A stretch of DNA of 64,000 nucleotides from Streptomyces sp. CB02414 (lineage in GTDB: Bacteria; Actinomycetota; Actinomycetes; Streptomycetales; Streptomycetaceae). The stretch spans positions 372,001 through 436,000 of the forward strand of contig NZ_LIPF01000004.1 in the NCBI RefSeq assembly GCF_001905385.1, read 5' to 3'. The notes beneath the pieces are model-generated. The model saw only the letters and a list, made by a program, of their open reading frames with translations. It was not told where the DNA came from and did no database searches. Shown piece after piece: positions 52,285-59,935 of the stretch. The first letter of the stretch is position 1, and each line of letters begins with the position of its first letter. The position numbers were made by a program, and so were the translations under genes.

Positions 52285-52698
52285 GACGATTTCTTCCTCT
52301 ACGTACTCATGGTCGGGAACAGCCCGCCGATGTCTGAAGGACGACTCCGGAGTCCGGCCGGTCGGCGCGGGTTCGCCGGGAGGCGCTCGTCTTCTGCCGG
52401 ACCCTGGCTCGGACGGTGGTGTGTCGGAGCCGGACCTGCTTGACCGTCTCGCTCCGCGAGAGGCCGAGGGTGTCGAACCTCTGCGCGAAGAAGGTTTCCC
52501 ACACGTCCTGGAAACCCGCTGTCATCAGAGGGCGTCCGGTCCTGAGCGCAACACCCCCCGTGGTGACCTGGTCACGCTCACAGCCTATCCGTTGACCCGG
52601 TGTTCACGGTACGCCTCCGGGGAATCACGAAGCAGTTGGCGTGATGCCCGGGCGAACGCGCTGAACCCGCTCCGGGTTCGGTAGGGACTCGGAGTGTC
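52285..52698. other. Gap without confident gene
   Basis: About 410 bp. A minus-strand frame at 52307-52525 (72 codons, with LSRSETVKQVRLRHTTVRAR) has no recognisable domain and weak coding character. The promoter of the repeat protein should lie at the left end. Confidence 0.35.
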
Positions 52699-53019
52699 TT
52701 GAGTTTTGGTGGAGTCGTCCTGACCGGCGACCACAACACGGTCGGCGCAGGCAACGACATCGACGCCCGAGCCCTCGCCGGCCTCGTGCAGGGCCTGCTG
52801 GACACCGCCCCCGAAACTGGAGCGGTGGAACCCGACGCCATCCCGCGGCGACACTCGGATCCTCGGCCCGCACAGCCTCAGCCCACGACACGACAACTGT
52901 CCACCGACTCCATCAGCGGACCGCCACGAAACTTCGAGGCTAGAGCGGGCGGCGTCCGGTCAGGTCCTGCCACACGCTTCGGGCGTCGTCGAGGGCTGCT
53001 CGTGCCTGCGGGAGCTTGA
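52699..53019 (+). CDS. Short hypothetical protein with GDHNTVGAGN-type N-terminus
   Basis: A possible 106-aa product starting at TTG behind CTCGGAG. The first 25 residues (SFGGVVLTGDHNTVGAGND) look like the glycine/asparagine-rich leader of small bacterial conflict-associated proteins, but after residue 45 the sequence becomes Pro/Arg-rich and its end overlaps the opposing coiled-coil gene by 80 bp. It may be a truncated gene. Low confidence. Confidence 0.25.
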   Translation: MSFGGVVLTGDHNTVGAGNDIDARALAGLVQGLLDTAPETGAVEPDAIPRRHSDPRPAQPQPTTRQLSTDSISGPPRNFEARAGGVRSGPATRFGRRRGLLVPAGA

Positions 53020-53686
53020 CGTCGGCATCGTGGCGGGCGCGTGTTTTCTCCAGTCGTTCTTGAGCCGCCTCTATGGGCTCTGTCGCCTTGCGTGCCTCAC
53101 GCAGTTCGGCTTCGCATGCGCGGATCTCGCTGGCGCGCCGTTCCTGCAGCCTGGTCACCGCCACGGCCGCGTTCTGGATCTGAACGCTGAACCGGCGCAC
53201 CGTTTCCTCAGAAAACTCCTTGCCGTCGTAGCGTTCCATGCGCTCCCGCCCGTCGGGCTGTGTGAGGTACACGTACGACACGTGCGTGGAGCGGGAGAGC
53301 TCGAATCGGGCGTGCAGGCCGGCCAGCGGCACTTCGTCCTCGGAGATGAGGGCCGTGTGCTCGTACAGGGTGATCCGGCCCAGCTGTTCGATCCGTTCCC
53401 CGCGGTGCGGTGCGCGCAGCCGCTCCAGCTCGGATTCCACCTGGCGGACCCGACGCCGGTAGGCCCACTCGGCCCGCTTCACCTCGGCCAGCGCCTGCCA
53501 CTTCTCACGACGCGTGGACCTCCGCAGCTCGCGCACGACGCCGCGGGCATCCTCCAGGGCCTTGCGTGCCTCCCGATGCTCCTCGTGGAACGCGTACGCC
53601 CACCCGCCCGGGTACCGGACGAGCCGCCAGACCGTCCACCACACTCCCAGAGCCATCACGACGATGACCCACCAGATCGCGATCAT
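52940..53686 (-). CDS. Membrane-anchored coiled-coil protein
   Basis: A 248-aa protein of unknown function. One N-terminal membrane helix (IWWVIVVMALGVWWTVW, about 4-20) is followed by a basic/aromatic linker and long heptad-like charged stretches (about 35-95 and 180-240) flanking a compact beta-like core with LYEHTALISEDEVPLAGLHARFE and VYLTQPDGRERMERYDGKEF. The core resembles a short PH/SHOCT-like or nucleotide-independent domain, not assignable by eye. The start at 53686 follows GGAAGGGGGAAG. It is divergent from the EACC1/caspase pair and could be its membrane partner. Confidence 0.75.
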   Translation of the reverse strand: MIAIWWVIVVMALGVWWTVWRLVRYPGGWAYAFHEEHREARKALEDARGVVRELRRSTRREKWQALAEVKRAEWAYRRRVRQVESELERLRAPHRGERIEQLGRITLYEHTALISEDEVPLAGLHARFELSRSTHVSYVYLTQPDGRERMERYDGKEFSEETVRRFSVQIQNAAVAVTRLQERRASEIRACEAELREARKATEPIEAAQERLEKTRARHDADVKLPQARAALDDARSVWQDLTGRRPL

Positions 53687-53919
53687 GTACTTCCCCCTTC
53701 CGCGACTGCGCGGCCGCGGCAAACCAAAGCAATAGCGGGGTGCGCGGGAACAGGTCAACCCGTCCTGGTCATGGCCATAGTCACCCTCGCTCGCATGGCG
53801 TGCTATCAGAACTGAAAGTGATCTTGCGAAGTGCGCCGCGAAGTACCGGACCAATGGGGGACGATAGCCACCGGCAGCCGCCATCCGGTGGCGGCTCCGC
53901 TCATCGACGGGAGGCGGGA

Positions 53920-54276
53920 ATGCAGTTGGAAGTGCGCATGGAGCCGGACGCCAGAGAACTGCGTTCGCTGCAGAGCTGGTTGCGGTCGGATCCAGACGTG
54001 CGCAGGTCTGTTACGAGCGAGGTGCGGGGGAGTACGCCGCAGCCGGGGGAGATGGGCACGGCACTCGATGTGCTGCAGCTGGTGACGGGAAACGGGTGGA
54101 GCGCGGCGTCGTTCGTCCTGGCTCTGGTGGCGTGGCGACAGACCCGGCCGCAGCGGCCGCGGGTGGAGATCCGCCGTGGTGACACGGTCGTCATCCTCAC
54201 TGACTGCTCACCCGAGGAGATCCAACGGGCAACCAGGGCACTGAACGCCGCCGCGGACGAGGGCCAGGGCGCGTGA
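53920..54276 (+). CDS. EACC1-like effector-associated adaptor
   Basis: A 118-aa protein matching the pattern of effector-associated constant component 1 from actinobacterial conflict systems. Residues 1-35 give ELRSLQSWLRSDPDVRRSV, 40-72 give PGEMGTALDVLQLVTGNGWSAASFVLALVAW with a central hydrophobic helix, and the C-terminus ends in VEIRRGDTVVILTD ... IQRATRALNAA. In the family this component is invariably encoded next to a variable effector. Here the effector is a caspase-like protein whose GTG overlaps this stop by 4 bp. ATG 53920 follows GGGAGGCGGG. Confidence 0.85.
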   Translation: MQLEVRMEPDARELRSLQSWLRSDPDVRRSVTSEVRGSTPQPGEMGTALDVLQLVTGNGWSAASFVLALVAWRQTRPQRPRVEIRRGDTVVILTDCSPEEIQRATRALNAAADEGQGA

Positions 54277-55421
54277 GCGTCCTACCCGACCCGGGGGCGT
54301 CACGCGCGGTGCTGATCGGCTCGAGCCGGTACGACCACCTCGAGCAGCTGCCGGCCGTCTCGAACAACCTGACCGCCCTCGCCGCCCTCCTGAGCGGCCC
54401 GCTGTCCCTGCGCCTGCCCGCCTCACATGTGACCGTCGTCGAGAACCCGCCCGGTCCGGGCGCTGTGATGGATCCGCTCCGTCAGGCGGCTGCCGAGGCC
54501 ACGGACACACTGATCGTCTACTACGCCGGCCACGGTCTCATCGACCCCCACGACACGCTCACTCTTGCCCTGCCGCACACCCAGTCCGACAAGGTCGAGA
54601 CCAGCCTCAACTATGACTGGCTGCGACAGATCCTCCTGACCTCCCACGCGCAACGGCACGTCGTCCTCCTCGACTGCTGCTACAGCGGCCTCGCCCTCGG
54701 CAGGATGAACGCATCCCATGGACTCGCCGACCAGGCCGCAGTTGAAGGCACCTTCCTACTAGCAGCCTCCGCCGAAACCCGCACCGCCCTGGCACCGGTC
54801 GGCGACACCCACACAGCTTTCACCGGCGCCCTCCTCGACACCTTGAGCCACGGCATCCCCGGCGGCCCACCGCTACTCGACCTGGAAGCCGTCTACCGGC
54901 ACCTGCGCCTGACCCTGGAAGCGCGAGCACACCCCGTGCCACAGGCCAGGAACCGCAACAGCGGGGCCCGCCTGGCGCTGGCACGCAACCACGCAGACCT
55001 TCCCGCCGCACCGGACACTCGCGCAGCCGGCACTCAGCCGGACCGCTCCCTATGGCCCGACCCGTCCTCAATCCGCACCGTCACCGGCTTCTTCACCAGC
55101 CTTGCGGCCGTACGGGAAATCAGCGGACTGACCCAGCAAGAGGTCAGCAGCCGCTCAGCCGGACAGATCTCCACAGGAACCATCAGTAGACTGGTCAACC
55201 GCAACACGCTCCCCACCACTTGGAGCACTACAGCCGTCTACCTGTCCGCATGCGGCGTCCCCGACGACCAGATTCAGCAATGGCACGGAGCCTGGCAGGA
55301 ACTACGTCGAAACACGTCCGTGCCACAAGAAGCGGGCGCCAGCACACCGAGCGGCAACACCACTGAACTCAGAAGGGTGCGGTGGCGACTCTCCGCCCTA
55401 TGGCGCGACCGCGGTCACTGA
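54273..55421 (+). CDS. Caspase-family protease with C-terminal HTH domain
   Basis: A 382-aa predicted effector. The caspase fold (about 10-235) begins with RAVLIGSSRYDHLEQLPAV and carries the catalytic dyad: His87 in YYAGHG and Cys136 in LLDCCYSG. A linker of about 35 residues is followed by an XRE-type helix-turn-helix (about 275-345: VREISGLTQQEVSSRSA, STGTISRLVNRNTLP). Caspase fused to a DNA-binding-like HTH and coupled to EACC1 fits an abortive-infection or programmed-death role; the protease target and trigger are unknown. The HTH may be regulatory rather than DNA-binding. Confidence 0.88.
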   Translation: MSVLPDPGASRAVLIGSSRYDHLEQLPAVSNNLTALAALLSGPLSLRLPASHVTVVENPPGPGAVMDPLRQAAAEATDTLIVYYAGHGLIDPHDTLTLALPHTQSDKVETSLNYDWLRQILLTSHAQRHVVLLDCCYSGLALGRMNASHGLADQAAVEGTFLLAASAETRTALAPVGDTHTAFTGALLDTLSHGIPGGPPLLDLEAVYRHLRLTLEARAHPVPQARNRNSGARLALARNHADLPAAPDTRAAGTQPDRSLWPDPSSIRTVTGFFTSLAAVREISGLTQQEVSSRSAGQISTGTISRLVNRNTLPTTWSTTAVYLSACGVPDDQIQQWHGAWQELRRNTSVPQEAGASTPSGNTTELRRVRWRLSALWRDRGH

Positions 55422-55636
55422 CCGGACTCAGGCGAGACCGATACTCCAGACGGGCGGGGCTGAGGGATCTTCTCCGTGTTGTCGGAGTCGTTCCCGACCA
55501 GGGTGTTCCAACCGGCAATAGCCAGAAGGCCCGCCACCAGGACCATACCCGTGGACGGCTTCTTCCACCGACTGGACGCCGACGAGGGCTTCACATAGTG
55601 CCCCGCCCGGTAATACCCCTTGCGCTGCTGCGCCAC
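55415..55636 (-). CDS. Small single-pass membrane protein
   Basis: A 73-aa product. The N-terminal RKGYYRAGHYVKPS motif is a signature of small Streptomyces proteins, followed by a basic stretch, one hydrophobic helix (MVLVAGLLAIAGWNTLV) and a short polar tail. GTG 55636 is chosen because family members begin just before KGYYR; the frame extends upstream to 55672. Its 3' end overlaps the caspase gene by 7 bp on the other strand. Function unknown. Confidence 0.6.
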   Translation of the reverse strand: MAQQRKGYYRAGHYVKPSSASSRWKKPSTGMVLVAGLLAIAGWNTLVGNDSDNTEKIPQPRPSGVSVSPESGQ

Positions 55637-55860
55637 AGCTCCACACCCCCGAAACGCCAAGCTGACGGTCATACCAGTCTTCCGGCCGCGCTACGTCTTC
55701 GGTGCCGAACGGCCAAGCGTGTCCGAAACCCACCACCTGAAGTAGCAGAGCAGACCTACCGGAGACAACGACGCCCACTTACAAAACAGCCTGCAGGGAA
55801 CGCTGCTCTCTCAGAACACCCCAGGCAGTGTCACCGGCCGCCAATAGCGTGGCCTCTGCG

Positions 55861-56245
55861 ATGGTGGGAACCGAAGAAGCCCGGTTGATCGTGCTGCGAG
55901 GCAACAGCGCATCGGGGAAGTCGTCCGTCGTGGTCGACCTCCGCGAGAGGTTCGGCCGCGGAGCCTGGCTCTGGTCGGCCAGGACAACCTCCGCCGCATC
56001 GTGCTCCGCGGACGGGACCGGCCGGGAGCAGCGAACATCGGCCTGATCGACCTGACCGCCCGCTACGCCCTGGACGCCGGGTTTCACTTAGTGGTCGAAG
56101 GCATCCTCCACTCCGACCGCTACGGTGAAATGCTCACCCATTGCACACCGACCATCGCGGCCCGACCCACGGGTATTACTTGGACGTGCCATTCGGTGAA
56201 ACCCTCGCCCGGCACGCCACCAAGCCGATCGCCGATGACGACTCA
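55861..56245 (+). pseudogene. Broken P-loop small-molecule kinase
   Basis: A Streptomyces-type ATP-dependent kinase or nucleotidase gene split by at least two frameshifts. The first segment (from 55861) carries the Walker A GNSASGKSS; around 55965 the conserved continuation LALVGQDNLRRIVLRGRD is in the next frame, with IGLIDLTARYALDAGFHLVVEGILH; near 56140 it shifts again to HTDHRGPTHGYYLDVPFGETLARHATKP. After about 56245 recognisable sequence stops. The 3' truncation is close to the integrase gene, consistent with damage at an insertion boundary. Confidence 0.75.
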
Positions 56246-56610
56246 CTCAGCCCCGACCACGGATGGCCAACGTTTCCGCCTGCTGATACGCATGGCAAGC
56301 CCAGGAGACTTACCGGTCGAGGATGGGACGCCGCACGGGTGCAGAGGGGCTGTGCTGCTGCAGGCCGCCCAGCGGCACCACGAGGACAGGAACGTTCTAC
56401 GGGAAGCGGGGCAGCACCTGACAGCCCGGCGCCGCGCGTATCGGACGATTACCGCCCGGTCCCGAATCGACGGGCGGGAGCAGTCATGCCGGGCCCGAAG
56501 GCCAGTGGCCCTCTTGCCGGACCGAGAAGAACATATCGGGGGCGGCATACAAGCGTGGTGTCACCGCCCTGATCACGATTCCAGCACCTTCATTGGCACC
56601 TCACGGAGAC
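56246..56610. other. Junction DNA left of the integrase
   Basis: About 365 bp between the broken kinase and the integrase stop. Fragmentary protein-like phrases occur in one plus frame (AVLLQAAQRHHEDRNVLREAGQ) but no intact gene or known domain is visible. It probably represents residual element DNA or deletion scar. Confidence 0.35.
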
Positions 56611-57765
56611 TTATGCGGTGAGGTGGTGGTTGAGGATGGTGGCGGCGGTGCTGATGGTGCCGGGCATGAGGTGGCGGTAGATCTTGAAGGTGACGTCGAT
56701 GTTCTTGTGTCCCATCCATTCGGCGACATCGGTGATGGGGATGTTATGGGTGAGGCAGTTGGAGGCGAAGAAGTGCCGGAAGCTGTAAATCACCATGCCT
56801 TCGGGGATGTCGACCTCGCCGATTTTCTTGATGCGCCGCCATTGGTTGTTGAGGTAGTAGTGCGGGAACGCGGTTGACGCGTCGAGGGGGTGGCGGAGCA
56901 GGTAGCCGTCGGTGGTGCCGTGTGTGTCGGCATACCGTTCGATCGTGCTCTTGACGCGGGCGGGCAGGGGTACGTCGCGGTATTCGCCGGTCTTGCGGTG
57001 TTTGAGGCGGGCGTAGTGGCCGGTGGTCTGGTTGACCTGTTCGGTGATGCGGTAGACGTCGTCGGCGACGATGTTGCGGAGGTTGACGGCGGCGGCCTCT
57101 CCGTTGCGCATGCCGCAGCCGCTCATCAGGTCGGTGATCAGTCGGAAGCGGTCGTCACCGGCCTCGCGTATCTGCCGCAGTTGCTGCGGTGAGGGGATGA
57201 CCGCGCGCTTGGGGTCGTACTGGGGCGGTTTCACGCCCGCCAGGGGATGGTCGTCGAAGAGGCCGAGGCGGTGGGCGTCCAGGAGGATCGCCTTGAGTTT
57301 GTCGAAGGCGTTGGCCTGGGTGGCCAGTCCGACGCCGGCGCGTTCCATCGCCCGGATGAAGCCTTCGACAACCCGGTGGTCGAAGGCGTCCATCCGCCGG
57401 CTGCCCAGTAGCGGCAGCATGTGATGCTCCAGCAGGGACTCCAGATGCCGCACCGACGCCGGGCCCAGATCACGCTGGCCGGCCTTCCACTCCGCGGCGT
57501 ACTCCTGGAAGCGCATCGCCCCGTAGGCGGAGATCCGCTCCGCCTTCGTCCGCCCCCGCGGCGCGGCCTTCTTCGCCTTGTAGACATCCGCCAAGCGCCC
57601 GATGGCATCGTCTTGGGTCGCGAACCCCGACTCCTCCATCTGCTTCCCGGCCGCCGACCGGTACCGAATCTTGTAGGTGTGGGGACACTTGGGCCACCGC
57701 GACCGCGGATGCCCACACTCCTTGAAGAACGAACCCATCCCACGAACCAGCGAATCCCGCCCCAT
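56611..57765 (-). CDS. Tyrosine recombinase (phage/ICE-type integrase)
   Basis: A 384-aa site-specific recombinase. A Cys/His-rich N-terminus (ECGHPRSRWPKCPHTYKIRYR) and AP2-like arm-binding region are followed by a core-binding domain with KAERISAYGAMRFQEYAAEW, then the catalytic domain: Arg in SGCGMRNGEAAAV, the Arg-His box in YSFRHFFAS, MGHKNIDVTFKIY with the final His and nucleophilic Tyr. ATG 57765 is chosen; a GTG at 57816 extends the frame by 17 residues. No excisionase, replication or transfer genes accompany it, so it is the last survivor of an integrated element. Confidence 0.92.
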   Translation of the reverse strand: MGRDSLVRGMGSFFKECGHPRSRWPKCPHTYKIRYRSAAGKQMEESGFATQDDAIGRLADVYKAKKAAPRGRTKAERISAYGAMRFQEYAAEWKAGQRDLGPASVRHLESLLEHHMLPLLGSRRMDAFDHRVVEGFIRAMERAGVGLATQANAFDKLKAILLDAHRLGLFDDHPLAGVKPPQYDPKRAVIPSPQQLRQIREAGDDRFRLITDLMSGCGMRNGEAAAVNLRNIVADDVYRITEQVNQTTGHYARLKHRKTGEYRDVPLPARVKSTIERYADTHGTTDGYLLRHPLDASTAFPHYYLNNQWRRIKKIGEVDIPEGMVIYSFRHFFASNCLTHNIPITDVAEWMGHKNIDVTFKIYRHLMPGTISTAATILNHHLTA

Positions 57766-57846
57766 GGCCGACCGACTCCCACGACTGATGCTGACAGTTT
57801 GCTGACCACCAGGCACCCGGAACGCCGCTGACGTGCGGAAACGCTG

Positions 57847-58023
57847 ATGGAGTTCGCTATGTGGTGGAACTTCATCGGACGGTCACACGACGAGATCGTA
57901 CAGGCGCGTGAGGACTGGATGAAGGGCGACCGCTTCGGCGAGGTGCACGGCTACGATGGCGCTCCGCTGCCCGCGCCGGAGCTGCCGAACGCGCCTTTGA
58001 AACCGCGGCGAAGGGTGCGCTGA
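57847..58023 (+). pseudogene. Pirin family gene, 3' remnant
   Basis: Only the last 58 codons of a pirin-like cupin remain: MWWNFIGRSHDEIVQAREDW, FGEVHGYDG and LPAPELPNAPLKPRRR match the conserved C-terminus of bacterial pirins. The first 200 or more residues with the metal-binding His cluster are absent. The break is within 85 bp of the integrase start, so the element probably entered or recombined inside this gene and the other half was later lost. Confidence 0.8.
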
Positions 58024-58078
58024 CACACTGCGGGGCCCGCGTTCGGCTCCAGCCGCGCCTTCGCCGCCCCCACCGGCG

Positions 58079-59026
58079 TCAGCCGCAGTGCTCCGCGGCT
58101 CGGTCAGTCGTGGGCACACGGCCCAGCGTCGGGCGTAGGACCGGGGCGTGGCGGCCCAAGAAGTCCCAGAGCTGGTCGGCGACCGGCCCGTGAGGCCGGT
58201 CGCGCCGGCGGGCCGCCGAGAGTTCCTCGACCACACCGGGAAAGTGCCGTCCGGCGATGGAAAGCAGGCTGCCGTCACGCAACTCGTCCTCGATCATGAA
58301 GCGCGGCACGTGTCCCCACGCCATGCCGTGCAAGATCAGTTCCTTCTTCATCAGGTGGTCAGGAACGGAGCTCTGGGGTGCGCCTTCGACCAGGAAATGG
58401 CCTTGTTCGGACGGATGCCGCGCCGAGTCACGGACCACGCATTGGGTGAAGGCCTGCATCCGCTGCGGCGTGATGTCGGTGTCCGGAGGGAAGGGCAGGA
58501 AGCCGGGCGCCACGACGGGAACCAGCGCGACGCGGCCGAGATCGATCCACTCCATCCGCACGTCGCCCTTGGGGACGCGGTGCACGATGAGGTCGGCTTC
58601 GTCCTCCAGCAGCCGCTCCCAGGGGACCGTGACCGTCTCGAACTGGAGGTGCAGCCGTGTCTGCGGGTGTGAGGCGAAGAAGCGGCTCAGCATCTCCAAC
58701 ACCGGTGGGAGCGGGCACAGGTCCCCGAGCACCACACGCAGTTCGGCCTCTTCGCCCATGGCCAGCTGAGCGGCGTAGGTCTGCAGGTCCTCGGCCTCGT
58801 GCAGCAGGAAGCGCACCCTGCGGTGGAAGGCGTGCCCCGCCTCGGTGAGCCGCACCCGGTAGCCCGAGCGATCCAGCAGGTCCAGGCCCAACTGGCGCTC
58901 CAGCTTGGCGACCGCCGCGAACACAGAAGGGTGCGAGCGGTGCAGCCGCTCGGCGGCGGCCTGGAAACCGCCGTGGAGCACAACCGCGTCGAAGCACTGC
59001 AACTCGTGGAGCGTGAAGTTCGACAT
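58079..59026 (-). CDS. LysR-family transcriptional regulator
   Basis: A 315-aa regulator. The N-terminal winged helix (about 5-63) reads LHELQCFDAVVLHGGFQAAAERLHRSHPSVFAAVAKLE-like with LDRSGYRVRLTEAG. The co-inducer domain (about 90-290) is typical. It is divergent from the enol-lactonase-like gene with 99 bp between, the canonical LysR arrangement, and small dyads AGAC-N8-GTCT (59043-59058) and GTCTTCAGAC (59070-59079) lie in that gap. Confidence 0.92.
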   Translation of the reverse strand: MSNFTLHELQCFDAVVLHGGFQAAAERLHRSHPSVFAAVAKLERQLGLDLLDRSGYRVRLTEAGHAFHRRVRFLLHEAEDLQTYAAQLAMGEEAELRVVLGDLCPLPPVLEMLSRFFASHPQTRLHLQFETVTVPWERLLEDEADLIVHRVPKGDVRMEWIDLGRVALVPVVAPGFLPFPPDTDITPQRMQAFTQCVVRDSARHPSEQGHFLVEGAPQSSVPDHLMKKELILHGMAWGHVPRFMIEDELRDGSLLSIAGRHFPGVVEELSAARRRDRPHGPVADQLWDFLGRHAPVLRPTLGRVPTTDRAAEHCG

Positions 59027-59039
59027 TGTCCGGCCAACC

Positions 59040-59080
59040 TACAGACTCCTTCCGGTCTTTGTAATAGAAGTCTTCAGACG
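59040..59080. promoter_or_regulatory. Possible LysR-type binding region
   Basis: Two small interrupted dyads, AGAC-N8-GTCT at 59043-59058 and GTCT-TC-AGAC at 59070-59079, in the LysR/hydrolase intergenic region. The repeated AGAC/GTCT arms suggest a paired site, but no clear T-N11-A LysR box stands out. Confidence 0.3.
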
Positions 59081-59125
59081 GCGTTCGTAGGCTGAGCGGA
59101 CAACCGCCGGATCACTGGAGCTGAC

Positions 59126-59935
59126 ATGACTGCTTCTCAGGCCCCTGCCGCCATCACCACCGGCGATGGCGTCCGCATCGCCTACCGCTTCGACGGTGAC
59201 GCGAGCAAGCCGGTGCTGCTGCTCTCGAACTCCATCGGTACCGACCTCCACATGTGGGACGGCCAGGTGCCGGCTCTGACCGAGCACTTCCGGCTGCTGC
59301 GCTACGACGCGCGCGGCCACGGCGCCTCCGACGTTCCGAGCGGCCCGTATTCCCTGGACCGCCTGGGCCGTGACGTGGTGGAGCTGCTCGATGCCCTGGA
59401 TCTGCGGCGGGTGCATGTGCTGGGCCTGTCTCTGGGCGGGATCGTCGCGCAGTGGCTGGGGATCCACGTTCCCGAGCGTGTCGACCGCCTGGTGCTCTCC
59501 AACACCGCCGCGTACCTCGGCCCGGCGAATCAGTGGGACCGGCCCATCGCCGAACTGCTGGAAGCCCCCGACATGCGGGACACCGCGGAGATGTTCCTGA
59601 GCAACTGGTTCCCGGCCCGCATGCTGCGAGGCGACGACGAGGTCGTCGAGGGCTTCCGCCGTACCCTGCTGGCCACGAAGCGCGAGGGGGTGGCCGGGAG
59701 CTGGGCCGCGGTACGCGACTACGACCTGCGCCGCACGGCCACCCTCATCCAGAGTCCGACACTGGTCGTCGCGGGCGAGCACGACACCGTCACGTCCGCC
59801 GGCCACGGGAAGGAGCTCGCCGCGACCGTCCCCGGAGCGCGGTTCACCGTCCTGCCCACGGTGCACATGGCGAACGTCGAAGGGCAGGAGCGGTTCCTGG
59901 ACGCCGTGGTGACCTTCCTCAAGGAGCAGTCCTGA
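59126..59935 (+). CDS. Alpha/beta hydrolase, 3-oxoadipate enol-lactonase-like
   Basis: A 269-aa alpha/beta hydrolase closely patterned on PcaD: LLLSNSIGTDLHMWDGQVPAL, YDARGHGASD and the nucleophile elbow GLSLGG with Ser102; the acid is in VVAGEHDTVT and the His in TVHMANVEG. PcaD opens the enol-lactone in the beta-ketoadipate pathway. No other pca genes are next to it, only a divergent LysR, so it may be a stand-alone lactonase for a similar compound. Its 3' end overlaps the convergent amidase by 17 bp. Confidence 0.88.
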   Translation: MTASQAPAAITTGDGVRIAYRFDGDASKPVLLLSNSIGTDLHMWDGQVPALTEHFRLLRYDARGHGASDVPSGPYSLDRLGRDVVELLDALDLRRVHVLGLSLGGIVAQWLGIHVPERVDRLVLSNTAAYLGPANQWDRPIAELLEAPDMRDTAEMFLSNWFPARMLRGDDEVVEGFRRTLLATKREGVAGSWAAVRDYDLRRTATLIQSPTLVVAGEHDTVTSAGHGKELAATVPGARFTVLPTVHMANVEGQERFLDAVVTFLKEQS

